The notes below the pieces were generated by a model that did no database searches, was not told where the DNA came from, and saw only the letters and a list, made by a program, of their open reading frames with translations. The position numbers were made by a program, and so were the translations under genes. From Paramacrobiotus metropolitanus (lineage: Eukaryota > Tardigrada > Eutardigrada > Parachela > Macrobiotidae), in NCBI RefSeq assembly GCF_019649055.1, contig NW_026570266.1, positions 806,001 through 870,000 on the forward strand: a stretch of DNA of 64,000 nt, read 5' to 3'. Positions 1 to 11,107 of this stretch are shown here, in pieces; position 1 is the stretch's first letter; each line of letters begins with the position of its first letter.

Positions 1-296
1 CCGATCTTTTGTCTCATGGTGTTCTCCATGGTAAGGACAATTTACACTTTTAGCGATTTATGTTTTCTTTCTTACATATACCTTTCTAGTTGATGCCAGC
101 TTACGCGTACGGTGGGAAGCGGCCTTGCTGCATTGAAGCAACGGGGCGATACGGATGTTACGAAAATGGCCTCCCATATGTCACCGATCCTGACGGAAAT
201 ATCATTGATAGGCCCGGCTTAAGCGCCCTACTTCGCACTATTTACTTCAACAGATTCTATAGCGCTCATCCCTGCAACAAGAAGAGTACCAGATAA
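1..296 (+). CDS. Small secreted Cys-containing peptide, 3' part of gene (5' end outside window)
   Basis: Two exons are visible: 1-30 (partial) ending at a good donor (ATG|gtaagg), a 59-bp intron, and 90-296 after acceptor tttctag, ending in TAA. Joined in phase 0 they read a hydrophobic stretch (PIFCLMVFSMLMPAYA) and then YGGKRPCC. This looks like the end of a signal peptide, with cleavage probably after AYA, followed by a mature chain of about 63 residues with four cysteines: CC, C in GRYGCY and C in HPCNKK. The split of the signal peptide over a short intron supports the model. I do not recognise the family; a secreted peptide or the C-terminal end of a small secreted protein is the inference. 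The end of the gene and its 3' flank are duplicated at about 2.26-2.96 kb. Confidence 0.5.
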
Positions 297-1486
297 GAAG
301 GAATGGTGCATATCCTTTTTGCCATCGTCGCCTTCTATGCGATAAAGGATTAAGGAGTTTTCCGTCGATAAATGAATCATCAACACAGCATAATATAATC
401 ATGTCTACATATTATGGCCACGTGCTGTTTGGCAGTAATTGCGCTGTCTGTGTCTAACGCTAATTAAGATGCTGGTTTCAAGTGACCAGACTACTCTGCA
501 AAAGATTGTATTATCCGTGCTTTTTAAATTCATAACCAACATGTTAATGGGCATATATTTTCAGTTTAAGAGAAGCTTGTGTAGACAGAATTACTTGCTG
601 ATGTAGATTAAACTCCTTACGACGAAAGTGTTCTTGGTAAATAGCAATCTAAAACCGCTGATAGTCATAACAGAATTTATTATTAAATTTTCGCCGGTAT
701 TTATAGAACAATGGACGGCAGGTATAATAAAAATCGAAACTGCAGCCGGACTTCGTACAAGCTGAGCAGAATCAATTTTGCGGCTCATACAGCAATCCAG
801 TGAGTAACGTCCGGTAACATGGAATGGAAGAATATGTGAACTAATTTTGTGGATACAGTTAATGGGACGAATAAAAATAATTCCTGTATTTATTCTGTCT
901 TTTAGGTTCAGTACATATCTGCGAGTATTTTACCGTACGACCAGTACCCCTCAGTCCCTCACTGATCCAAACTAATTAGTTACAAGCTTACAGCCGCACT
1001 GATACTCATTTTCGTCGCTCATTCCATTCTACTGTCTGTGGCTATCTTCGCAAACCTCCTGGCTGGTGAATCTTCCGAGCTCTGTGTACTGGCGAATGGG
1101 ACGTGGAAGTCTGGAGCGGGATTTTCTGCTTGTTGCGCCCAGTGTGATCTGGGGTTATTAATTCAACGCTTTGCGTTTCGACCGCTAACCAGTGACCTAG
1201 TTTGTGTAACATGTGGGGAATCTGCCTTTTAGACTGCTCCTTATCTCGTTTACCATGTTTTCAGGATTGGTAGATTTGCTGCGTGCGAATTTTTTGTTGA
1301 AAACCCTGTATTCCATGTGGTTAATCATTAAAATTGTTCACCACTGATCCTTAATCATCGTCATTACGCAGTTTAGATAAGCAACCGGCAAATTTGTATA
1401 CAGCAGCATGCTTGAAAGCTGTTCTTTGTTTTTAGTTACATTGTTCAAAGTGGTTTGTCATATTAAGTTACGAGATGAATTATTAA
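297..1486. other. Intergenic, no gene recognised
   Basis: It holds the 3' flank of the peptide gene (shared with the downstream duplicate) and then AT-rich sequence. Short open frames such as 1038-1232 show no recognisable domain or splice context. Confidence 0.5.
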
Positions 1487-1490
1487 ACTT

Positions 1491-1940
1491 TGTGACAACA
1501 TCGTCACTAGTCGCACCGCACGACCATTAGTCACCGGAAGCCTACGTGCAAGTATGCCCTGCACATTCCTGCGCGGTCATATGACGTAACGCTGACCGCA
1601 TATTAAATCATCATGCCGTCACGCACTCTGTCATTGACTTGTCGCCACACCAGCCCCACCCATGGCACCGGAGCCCATCCGGACCCGGACCATATATAAA
1701 GTACCCCTGCACACCGTACCAGTCAGTAGTCTGACAGCAGTCTACCAGCCGACTCTCAGTCAACTCCCAGGCTGCACCTGGATTACCTAGCATAAGCATT
1801 GTTATTGTGGGCATAGTGTTATATTGAATAAAGGTCACTGTCTTACGGGTGCGCTGCCTAATCGTTATAGGGACACATAGGTAACACGTAAAGGTCATCG
1901 TCGACCTGAACAGTTGTAGCGCAGGTGCACTTACGCGACA
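1491..1940 (+). mobile_element. Solo LTR of an LTR retrotransposon
   Basis: The 450-bp block starts TGTGACA and ends GCGACA, i.e. TG...CA ends, and is flanked on both sides by ACTT (1487-1490 and 1941-1944), a 4-bp target duplication as is usual for Gypsy-type elements. It contains a TATATAA box at 1693-1699, an initiator-like TCAGT about 30 bp downstream, and an AATAAA signal at 1827-1832, which is the U3-R-U5 order of an LTR read on the plus strand. No gag/pol or second LTR is present, so it is probably the product of LTR-LTR recombination. Confidence 0.75.
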
Positions 1941-2261
1941 ACTTCTGTGAGCGCCGAAGAAGTGATTAAGCCGGACAACTTTGTGTAATGTAAATGATTG
2001 TCACTTTGCCGATTTTCTCGCTGCGAATTGTTTCCCTTAATACATTTTTAAGTCACATCTCACTTCTCGTTATAACCATTGCTCGCAGTGGTTGTTAACA
2101 TCACTGCACCAGCGCTGGCTCCAGTACACTGGAAATCGGTACTGGATCTGCTGGAACAAGAAAATTGTTGCGCGACGCTCTTTCTGGCGTGAGGCAGATT
2201 CTATCTGTATGCTCTTTTCGAAGGCTTATTGCAACATCTGGCTGCACTCGTTGGAAATTAA

Positions 2262-2387
2262 GCTTCAGTACGGCAGACCTTAATTAACTTACCCGTCGAA
2301 CTCTCGTTCCTGAGTCGTCGCAATACTCGCATGACCAACTTCTGGTACTCTCATCCTTGCAACAAGAAGAATACCGGATGGGAATGA
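2262..2387 (+). pseudogene. Decayed duplicate of the peptide gene's last exon
   Basis: In this frame the end reads FWYSHPCNKKNTGWE then TGA, matching FYSAHPCNKKSTR of the gene at 90-296; the preceding LSFLSRR matches LSALLRT. An in-frame TAA lies just upstream (2259-2261) and the cysteine-rich part of the exon is not recognisable. It is a relic, unless a new splice arrangement uses it. Confidence 0.5.
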
Positions 2388-3630
2388 GTGTTGCGCGCTG
2401 ACCGTACCATGACGGCCCTCTGTGCGATTATTGTCCAGGGATTGTTCCGTCGATTAACGGATTCTCAGTCAACATACATATGAGCTTGCGGCATATTATG
2501 GCCACGTACTGCGTGGTAATGTTTGGGCACCCTGTGGTCACCATCGAACCGCTATGCTGCTGATTGCAAGTGCCCGGACTACTCAACAAATAATTATTTT
2601 TTAGTATAATTCACGCTGTTCGCATTTATGCATTTACCTTTTATTGGTCAAATCAAAACACGATGCACCAATTTTAAATAAAAACTCACGAAAAACACAC
2701 ACATTTACATTTCTTTAACTTGTTCGCGGGCATATACTGTATTTTCAGCTAAAGAGGGGCTTGTGTAGACGCATCTATACTACGTAGGGAAGTAATTATT
2801 TACTGAAGCTATACCTCCTGTAACGAATGTGTGCTTGGTTAAAAGTAATCTGAAACCGCTAGGTCATTACAGAATTATTATTATGAGACTACTTACTTCC
2901 GGTAAATGGTATTTATAGAACCCTGGATGGTAGATATAATAAATTAGCACAAGTAATTACGGATAATTTAGCTAATTATATCTTATGTCATCCGCCCCAG
3001 AGCTGCTACAAAATATTATGGACCGGCTGATGGCAGCTACCTGGCTTACTTCCTCTGCTTCACTGTAGATGAAACTATCTGCGTGCGAACGCGTGTACAT
3101 ATGCAGTTTAATCTGGCATTCGTCAAGATAATATAACGAAACGGTTTGCATACTCGTATTTTAACAAAAAGATGCACTTTCCGGGGAATTTTGGTACATG
3201 TCGCCATACTGCAAAATTTCTACATGAATGGTGAAATGCAATTCAGTTTGTAAAAATATTGCGCACCTTCTAAAATGTGCGAGCTGGAAGCACTTTCTAG
3301 TATCTAGGTCGACCGCCTGCTAACAGCAACTTGTAGACAACATTCAACAGCGTCAAGCGATTATGCAAGGCTACAATACCTTCTGGCGTGGAATTAGCAA
3401 TGAAAGCGCGTTTTAAACGGACCGAACATGTGGAATCAGCATTGAGCAAACGCTATGCAGGCGATTTATTCAGTTCTTTTGTACTCAAACTTGTATAATC
3501 CTGGCAAAAACGATGGATGCCATTGCTTAAAATTTACTGTGGTTATAAATTTCAAGGCCTTTTGTAAAAGTGTACAAGCACAATTTAACAGCTAAACAGT
3601 GAACACCATCGCGTTAATTTGATGGAGAAA
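2388..3630. other. Intergenic, no gene recognised
   Basis: It carries the duplicated 3' flank of the peptide gene to about 2960, then the upstream region of the 12-Cys gene. I see no open frame with domain or splice support. Confidence 0.5.
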
Positions 3631-4684
3631 ATGCAACTCGCTTTCATAACATTTACGACGTATGCATTGTTGGCCAGTGCCGTAGCTGCTAAAACCTGTG
3701 AAGAGCAGAAAGCACACTGTGACGAGCTGGACAGGGACGAAGAAAGCTATCTTCATCGTCTGGTGCCAGAGAATGGCACGCAACTATGGCCGGTATCCGC
3801 CGCGGACCTGAAACAATTACAAGCGACTGCTGATCAGTTTTGCCGGTATGTTATAGAAAAGGCTGACAATAGCGCAGCGGACTTATCCAGCTGCGCCGCA
3901 GCTGGATAAGTCCTGTATCGCGATCTGCACCTGGCTGCTGAATTACAAGGCGGCTCAAGATCGCGCTGAAAGCGTGGCGCGGTAAACAGCTGCCATGTTA
4001 ATAGTCGAAGCGTCGTGCATGCATCAACGCTGATTTGAATGCTCTAGAAGGAGTACGGCTCTGCAAACAAGGGCTTTTCAGATGTGCAGTTACTCGCCGT
4101 TTTCATTAATTTTGTAAAAGCAAAATGTGGCCTTAGCAGGTAAAACTCAAAGGCGCTTTGCCGGCACGCTCTTGATATGCGTAGGTGGAACGTCGACGTG
4201 AGCAACTGCAGGAAATCCCTATATGCGCAGTGCCCCGCTCTTCTTAAAGATGATGGGGATTGGGGTGGATGGTATGGTGCTGAATTTCGGCTTTCCCTGG
4301 GTACGCTGTGCAGTACCACAGTGGGACCGGTGAAATATTTTCGTGCTATCGCTCACTGTATTGACAAAGACGAGGATGCGTTAGATGGCTGTTGCGAACA
4401 CCTTGATACTGCAGCCAACAGTGGAGAGAACGACAGTGCTTCTGTTGCCCACCAGAGTTTTTGCAAGTAGGTTTCATAAATTTAGCACGTAACTTGTCTC
4501 ATCTTTAAGGGCTGTATTATGGATTTTCTGTCATCAAATAACTGCATTCTTTTTCAGCAAACTGAAAAAGAGTGTGAATTATTTCGACGGCGCCCACGAC
4601 GTAGCTGTAACATGCGGACAAGACGCTGAACAAACGCTTAAAGACGCATTTAAGCAGGTGCACACCGCATACTGCAAAAAATGA
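3631..4684 (+). CDS. Secreted 12-cysteine protein, 207 aa, three exons
   Basis: Exons 3631-3845, 4185-4466 and 4558-4684 join with phases 2/1 and 2/1 to 624 nt (208 codons). The donors are GCCG|gtatgt and GCAA|gtaggt; the acceptors are gcgtag and ttttcag. Residues 1-20 form a signal peptide (MQLAFITF...SAVAA) with predicted cleavage before KTCEEQ. The mature chain has 12 cysteines including a CC pair, so six disulfides are possible. It is small and soluble with no membrane segment. The spacing recalls invertebrate secreted Cys-rich families such as DUF19/T20D4.11-like proteins, but I cannot assign it. An ATG nine bases upstream (3622) is also in frame; 3631 is preferred because both relatives at 59348 and 60431 start there. 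This is the only member of the three that is intact. Confidence 0.75.
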
Positions 4685-5648
4685 TCGCGAAAAAGACTTT
4701 GCCAGATGTTGTAGATTAGCTGATTGATTGTGTTTCCTGATAAGTCCTAGAGCATCAGATTATTATGCGTATTAGAAAAATTAATCACCTAGCATCTAAA
4801 TCTGGACGACCTTGAACTTTGATGCACACGTTCCAATGTCGCACGAGACGGCTTTGCCGTCCGCCTAACCGCTATGCTGATGCAACTATTGTAAACTGGC
4901 ATTATTTACAGACTGTTATACGCAAATTTAAAAATAGTTATTTTGTTCGAACATGCTGCACCTTAAAAAATGTCACTCAAAACGTTGTGCAACTTGTTTG
5001 ACAGACAGCGCTAATTAACGGTACATACTGCACTTCTGTACTATACGACGAGACTTTTTAATAGAATTTATACAGTACCCGGGTAGCCAAAAAAGTGCAG
5101 TTTATCTGACATAGGCTGACAACTGCGAACAACGAAAACGCTGGAAGGGCTTATCACATCTGCAGATTGCTATTTAATGTTCCCATAATCACGGACGAAT
5201 TGTATACATTCTCTACAGTACAACTGCAAGTACTTATTAGTTTGCACGTGCAACAGCTACGAGTGCATGAATGCTTTTTTTTTAAAACAACGACTATTGA
5301 TATATTTTTCTGTATACTAGAATGTTTTTTCGCATCGGCGGAAAATAGTCTGGTATTCACACTTTGCGCTGCGGTCTACAACATAGTGTCCAATGCCAAT
5401 TACGAGGAAGGGCTAACTGTGTAACAGAATTATTTATAATCAGACGTTATTAAAATAAAATTAATTATTGGTGAACTAGGTGTACTGTACAAAAAGGTCT
5501 TTATGACCACGTAGAAAATATATACACAATTTACAAAATATATACTCGTATATATGTAGCTGCGATGGAAATGTGCTTGTTTGAATACATTTCCTAAAAT
5601 ACAATCAATACTGAAGTTAACAGTAGAATTCGAAGTTCCTTCCTGTAC
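4685..5648. other. Intergenic AT-rich stretch with a short dispersed repeat
   Basis: I see no convincing gene. At 4838-4857 the 20-mer GTCGCACGAGACGGCTTTGC is repeated in inverse orientation near 30719-30740, marking a dispersed repeat family. Overlapping open frames at 5154-5424 on both strands show no domain. Confidence 0.5.
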
Positions 5649-6093
5649 TAAGATAGTCGACCGGAGCGCAGCGAAGGTCCTCTAATTCACACAAAACTGA
5701 AAAGTGTCTGTCTGTCTGTACGTTACGGAAGTAAAAAAATGACGTCATGCAAGGAAGCAAATGACGCAATATAAGGAAGTAGGGCTATCGCATAAGGAAG
5801 TACAGTAAACAGTTAACCAGTTTTACTATTATTACCTAGGATACCACAAATTATTATTGTTGCAACTTACAAGTACGCCAACAAACTAGGAAACCCCAAC
5901 AATATCAAACATAAACAGCTGCATATGCAGCTCTCCCGTATAGTATTAATTAAAGTAAATTAAAGCTTAATAATTAAAGCTCTCCCGTATTAAAGCTTAT
6001 TAATTAAGGCTATCGTATAGTAATAATCATTGCATTTAATTAAAGGAAAAGTTCACTTATGAAACTGGATTTATTGTTGTGGTTTTCTCTAAA

Positions 6094-6775
6094 ATGAAAC
6101 GCAAGGTTCCTCATTCCAAGCGGCATCAGAAACGAAAGAAAAACGAAGAAAGCAGCCCAGGTACAGAATCTGCATAGTTCGCTTAAGACTATCCCCTTTC
6201 ACACATCATTTTGTATGCGCGTGCTCCAGGGAACCCCGACAAAACTCAGCAGCCAGGCACATCTTCGAATTCGCCGAGAACTCGCATGCAACATAATCGC
6301 CAAAAATCTGTAGGTAACAATGTGACCAAAAGAAAGAAAAACGAAGATCAAATCGCAGGTAAGCGTGGCTTTTCAAGTGTCAGGATAATTCGAATTATTC
6401 TTCTTCACACATAAGTGCACTTGTACACGCGCGTAGCACATCTAAGGATTCTCCCAGAACTCGCATGCAGCGTTACCGCCAACGAACTGCAGGTGGACAT
6501 AGCGACGCACACAAAAAAATCAAGAACGAGTTGCTGCAATACGTGCGCGAGAAACGGCTTCGCAGCAGTCCCAAAGACGCCGAGAAGATCGCAACAGACG
6601 TGCAGAAAAACGAAATCAGCAGACTGAAAGTGAAAGGTCACGTAGACGACAAAACGATAGAGTTCGCCGTGCAGCTAAAAGAAACCAAGAAACCAGAAGC
6701 CAAAGATCTCGCAGACTTACAGCTGACAGACTTAAGCGGGCAGTATCACGAGCAACAATATCTGAAGGTGCACAA
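6094..6775 (+). CDS. Basic 5' exons of the Helitron protein (frame uncertain)
   Basis: Open segments 6094-6160 and 6230-6358 join across a 69-bp intron (CCAG|gtacag, ctccag|GG) and read a Lys/Arg-rich chain (KRHQKRKKNEESSPG, then SPRTRMQHNRQK). A further basic segment from about 6440 repeats the SPRTRMQRYRQR motif and runs to TAG at 6788. The 6358 donor (GCAG|gtaagc) is good, but the phase to the next homologous segment is off by one, so either an exon boundary is misread or the copy is frameshifted. The basic character suits DNA binding; this is inference. Confidence 0.4.
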
Positions 6776-9469
6776 ATGTTTATGCTAGAGAAGAGGATGG
6801 CAGAACTTAAGTGGAATTCGTGTATTGTATGCAACGAAGGTTGGCCAGGTCTCAAAGTCGATGCGCAGAGCAGATGTTTTCACTGCAAGAAAGGAAACCC
6901 GAAATACTCGCAAACCAATAATATGGACCCTGGGGAAGTACCACCAGAACTGAAAAATTTAACACCACTTGAGGAGCAGCTGATTGCCCGTGTTCACCCA
7001 GTGCTTTCTGTTTATAAACTACGGAAAGGTCAACAGCTGGCTTATTCGGGGAATGTTATCAATTTTCGCCAAGATGTGACAACATTTGCCAAAAGTTTGC
7101 CCCATCACCCTTCAACACTGCTCTCAGTAATAGTGGTTAACCGGGATGACGCTGACAACTATTCCACGTTCAACGTTTCCGCCAGTCGAGTAAAACGGGC
7201 ACTTAACTTTCTCAAGCGAAATAATCCATGGTACAAGGACATTGTCATAAACCAATCGATTCTGTCACAGCTCCCGTGTACCGGAAACGCTCATTCCGTA
7301 TTGCCAACTATACAAGTGGCTGCTGAAACACAGGTTCAAGCGGACGATCAAAGGTTGCACGACACTGGTGTTCCTGTTCTGCAGCAAGTGCAGCAGTCGG
7401 ACCAAATTCGTGATTCAGTGGGAATTGAGCCGGCAGTTGTCCGATATCCCGAAATGTCAACCCAGCCTGTAGATGAATTTACAACAGCGGGCTATATTGC
7501 CTGCGCATTTCCTTGCCTTTTTCCAACGGGCAAAGCTGACCTTCGAGATTTACGAGAACGAAACCAGAAAGTTACGGAATCGGAGTACTTCAGACACTTG
7601 ATGAAGTACAAGGACAGGCGGTTTGCATCACACCCGACTTTTCGTTTTTTTGCACTCAACAGCCTAATGCGATGGCAAGCTATGAGTATTGGCCAGTTAT
7701 TCGTGAGGAAGAACATCTTCGGAACAGTTACCGTAGCTGAATTGCGCCATAGGCTGGAAACATCACCCAGCCTGATAAAGCAGATTACAAGCTTTGGGTC
7801 AAACCTTCGTGGTACTCGTTCTTATTGGATGAAGCGAAGCGGCGAATTAGTAGACATGGTCCACGATATCGGAATGCCTACACTATTCTTTACTCTCTCG
7901 GCCGCAGATCTATACTGGCCAGAACTGCTGGAGTTAATGGCAGCGGATAAGGAATTTGTAAACGACAACTCCGCGCAGTCGTACGCAGAAAGAAACAAAA
8001 TGCTGCAGGAGAATCCGGCTTTAGCAGACTGGTTCTTTGTCGAACGGGCAAAAATCTTTATTCACGACGTTTTAAAGCCGCATTTACACATTGTGGACTA
8101 CTGGTATCGATTTGAGTTTCAACACCGAGGGAACGTTCATTTACACGGATTACTGTGGTTGGAAGATGCGCCGGACACAGCAAGACTGAGTGAAATGGGA
8201 CCAGAAGAAAGACAGATTGTCGTCGATTACTTCGACAAGCTGGTTACGTCGATAAATCCTGGACTAAATACTCCTCCATCTAACATCCACCCGTCGTCGC
8301 AGAAACTGTCTGAAATTACTGATAGCAAAGCGGACTACATCAGTCTTGTCAACCGTTTGGAGCGACACACCATTTGTAAACTGGGAGCCTGCCTGCGAAA
8401 GAAAAACGGACAGCTGGTTTGCCGCTATGAGTTCCCTAAAGATATTAAGGAGATTTCTGAATTGCTGGAACTTGCAAGCAAATGGAAACTAGAGCTAAAG
8501 CGCAATGATCCCAGGGTTAACCGGCATAATGAATTCAGTTTACGCATCTGGCGGGCTAACATTGACTTTTCCCCAATTGTTGACCGATTTGCAGTTTTAA
8601 ACTATGTGTCCAAATACGCGTCGAAGTCTGAACCTCGATCTGCGACGTATGCCGAAATTCTGCAAAATATTATTCGCGCAGAAGTGACGGATGCAGATCT
8701 TGGGAAGAAAGCCGTACAGAAACTTCTGATAAAATCCATATCCGAACGAGACTATTCAGCACAGGAATGCTGTCATTTATTACTTGGTCATGACCTTTAC
8801 AGCAGTTCCCGTTCGTTCGTTTCAATTGTCCTGAAATCTGATGAATGGATACCAGTAGCAGACTTGGAAAGAGAAGAAGGTGAAGTGAGTAAGGAGAACA
8901 AAACCATTCTTCAGAAATATTCTGCCCGGCATCCTTCTCTGGAAAATGTTTCTCTGCTGGAAATCGCTCAGAAATACCGGTGGATAAAAAACGGATGGAA
9001 GAAACGAGTTCGCGGGAAAGAGGCAGTCGTGCGGTTATTTCCGAAGTTACATTTAACCGAAGAAGCTTCTACAAGGGAAGAATATTACCGCCAGAAGGTA
9101 TTGCTGCAAATTCCATGGCGGGATGTTTCCAGCATTACCAACGGGCAAACGTGGGAAGAAATATATGAAGACCATCAATTATTTCCTGAAATTAATATTC
9201 CCGAAGCCACAGACGAGCTGAATACTGACAGCAGTGAAGATGAAACCGCTTCCCAAGAACAGAACTACGAGCAAGACGAGTACATGGTTGTACAAGGACT
9301 TGGGCCCAGATCTGCTGTACCAACAGTAGAACTGGGTACGCGACAAATCGACCGTGAAGCCGACTGGACAGCAGCTGCGAATCAGTATGAAAACATCGGT
9401 GAAATGTTCTTTCTTGGAAACGGCTCGACAAAATTCCGACACTGTAAAAGGTGTTCCGGCAGTGCCTAA
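6776..9469 (+). CDS. Helitron Rep (HUH endonuclease) part
   Basis: The 897-residue open frame begins with a zinc-knuckle-like C-x2-C...C-x2-C (CIVCNEGW...RCFHCKK, about residues 15-45). Around residue 371 it has the Helitron_like_N sequence FFTLSAADLYWPEL. At about 447-460 is the HUH-type metal site FQHRGNVHLHGLLWL, and at about 609 the tyrosine motif YVSKYASK, with the two tyrosines that nick and join DNA in rolling-circle transposition. The last ~20 codons (after about 9412) leave the ancestral frame; the helicase continues in another frame. The frame is open upstream of the first ATG only briefly, so the real N-terminus may lie in the basic exons before it. Confidence 0.85.
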   Translation: MFMLEKRMAELKWNSCIVCNEGWPGLKVDAQSRCFHCKKGNPKYSQTNNMDPGEVPPELKNLTPLEEQLIARVHPVLSVYKLRKGQQLAYSGNVINFRQDVTTFAKSLPHHPSTLLSVIVVNRDDADNYSTFNVSASRVKRALNFLKRNNPWYKDIVINQSILSQLPCTGNAHSVLPTIQVAAETQVQADDQRLHDTGVPVLQQVQQSDQIRDSVGIEPAVVRYPEMSTQPVDEFTTAGYIACAFPCLFPTGKADLRDLRERNQKVTESEYFRHLMKYKDRRFASHPTFRFFALNSLMRWQAMSIGQLFVRKNIFGTVTVAELRHRLETSPSLIKQITSFGSNLRGTRSYWMKRSGELVDMVHDIGMPTLFFTLSAADLYWPELLELMAADKEFVNDNSAQSYAERNKMLQENPALADWFFVERAKIFIHDVLKPHLHIVDYWYRFEFQHRGNVHLHGLLWLEDAPDTARLSEMGPEERQIVVDYFDKLVTSINPGLNTPPSNIHPSSQKLSEITDSKADYISLVNRLERHTICKLGACLRKKNGQLVCRYEFPKDIKEISELLELASKWKLELKRNDPRVNRHNEFSLRIWRANIDFSPIVDRFAVLNYVSKYASKSEPRSATYAEILQNIIRAEVTDADLGKKAVQKLLIKSISERDYSAQECCHLLLGHDLYSSSRSFVSIVLKSDEWIPVADLEREEGEVSKENKTILQKYSARHPSLENVSLLEIAQKYRWIKNGWKKRVRGKEAVVRLFPKLHLTEEASTREEYYRQKVLLQIPWRDVSSITNGQTWEEIYEDHQLFPEINIPEATDELNTDSSEDETASQEQNYEQDEYMVVQGLGPRSAVPTVELGTRQIDREADWTAAANQYENIGEMFFLGNGSTKFRHCKRCSGSA

Positions 9470-10932
9470 TTTTCAGTTGTCCGACGAACAGCAGAATGCG
9501 CTTTCATTTTTTCAACGACAGATATCGAAACAAGTTATTGATAAATGCTGCATCGTGCAAGGGAAAGCAGGTAGCGGAAAGTCTGTTCTCTTATCCGCCA
9601 TGCAAGGATTACTATGCACAACACCGGACTACGGGAGCAATTCTTACCTCCTACTTGGACCAACTGGCGTTGCCGCTGATAACATTAATGGCACTACAGT
9701 TCATTCCAAACTGCGAATTCCAGTAAATCGTGCTTTCCGAGAACTTGAAGGAGATGAACTGCATCGTTTTCAAGAGGAAATGCTCAGCGTCAAAGTTATC
9801 CTGATCGATGAATTCAGTTTGATTGGGTGCAGTTTGTTAGGAAAAATTGACAAACGGCTGCGCCAAGCAAAACCCGATCAATGTGATCTTCCGTTCGGTG
9901 GCTTGATAGTTTACTTTTTCGGGGATATTAAACAGTTGCCCCCGGTGTTGGATCGTCCGCTTTATGGCGATGGATATAAGAGTGACCTCGCCGACCATGG
10001 ACAGTTGATCTACCGAACAGCGTTTACCAAAGCCTTTGTATTTACCACGTCTCAGCGGCAAAGTGGAGCAGAACCGGAACAAAAACATTTTAGAGATGCC
10101 CTTGACCGGCTGAGCTTAGGAGAGTCCACTAAGCAGGACTACGACAAAATGATGTCGCGCAATTACGGCATGCTCCCGGAAGAAGAACGCGAATCTTTTA
10201 AAAATGCTATTCGGCTGTTTACTGAGCGTGAGCCAGCGCGCCAGTATAACATTAAAGCCCTCACAGACCTGCGAATGCCGGTGGCAAAAATAAAAGCCAA
10301 GCACAACAACAAGGCGGCCGCCAGGGGTAAGTGCACAGTGCTAGCCCTGTATCCCATTATCCTACACTGTTTATGTCTGATCTTATACAGGCAACGACCA
10401 GCAAGCAATGGGGCTGGATTCAATACTTTATTTGTCTAGAGGATCTCGCGTAATGCTTAAGCGTAATCTCTGGACGTATAAAGGTTTGGTGAACGGCGCT
10501 TTGGGCTTCGTTCGGGAAATCATATATGCGCCCGGCACGTCTCCAGAAAATGCAATGCCAATTGCGGTTCTTGTGGAATTCGATAAATACAAAGGCCCAA
10601 CATTTGCCAATAATTGCGTGCCAATTTGTCCGATAACATCAGAATGGATGGACGCTGGTCAGAAGTGCCTCCGCACTCAGTTCCCGTTAGCGCTGTCGTG
10701 GGCAATAACTGTACACAAAGCGCAAGGTATCACCTGCGATCGGGCCGTTGTTCACCTCGGTCAGAAGGAATTTGCATCGGGATTGATCTACGTCGCTCTG
10801 TCACGTGTAAAATCATGGAAGGGTTTAGCTCTGGAACCAACGTTTCCATTTTCCCTCCTCTCCAACATCAAGACAAAAAAGACCACCGCTCAAAGAATCA
10901 AGGAGGAAGAGCGTTTAAATCGGTTAAAATAA
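9410..10932 (+). CDS. Helitron PIF1-like helicase part
   Basis: The frame from about 9410 to 10326, a 64-bp intron (GCCAGGG|gtaag...atacag), and exon 10391-10932 encode a superfamily 1B helicase. Visible motifs are Walker A VQGKAGSGKS, Walker B VILIDEFSLIG, FFGDIKQLPPV, and near the C-terminus VHKAQGITCDRAVV and IYVALSRVKSWKGL. The protein ends KEEERLNRLK. It unwinds the donor strand during transposition and in intact elements is one polypeptide with the Rep part. Here the join needs a single-base frame change near 9412, within TTCTTTCTTGGAAACGG. Confidence 0.85.
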
Positions 10933-11107
10933 ATATCTTAAATTCAGTTTCTCCATACGTAATTATATACCAAGTAATACTGTACCTCCCAAACCTCGGA
11001 CACACTGATGCCCTAATACAAATGTAATACTGGATATTTCTTGGGTTAACGCGCTCGAAATTCAGTAAAAAATGTAATTCTTTCAATAAGCTGCGCTCCG
11101 GTCTGCC

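Larger units (their letters stand above)
236..2960. repeat. Diverged direct duplication, copies about 236-850 and 2326-2960
   Basis: The end of the peptide gene and about 550 bp of its 3' flank recur roughly 2.1 kb downstream. Matching landmarks are CTTGCAACAAGAAGA-type coding sequence, ATATTATGGCCACGT (412-426 and 2498-2512), GCTTGTGTAGAC (about 575 and 2759), and an AATCTAAAACCGCT/AATCTGAAACCGCT pair followed by a CATTACAGAATT-like run. Identity is patchy with many indels, so the duplication is old. The solo LTR at 1491-1940 lies between the copies. Confidence 0.7.
5659..11103. repeat. 14-bp inverted repeat near the Helitron ends
   Basis: GACCGGAGCGCAGC at 5659-5672 and its reverse complement at 11090-11103 match perfectly. 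The right copy lies just upstream of the terminal hairpin. Subterminal inverted repeats are known in Helentron-type elements, and this pair is the best marker of the left boundary. Confidence 0.7.

Noticed and set aside
6755-6800. Possible 21-nt GT-AG micro-intron (GTGCAC...TGCTAG) at the start of the Rep frame, and a similar 26-nt segment at about 9450
   Set aside because: Removing them does not bring the flanking segments into the required frame, and such intron lengths are implausible in animals.
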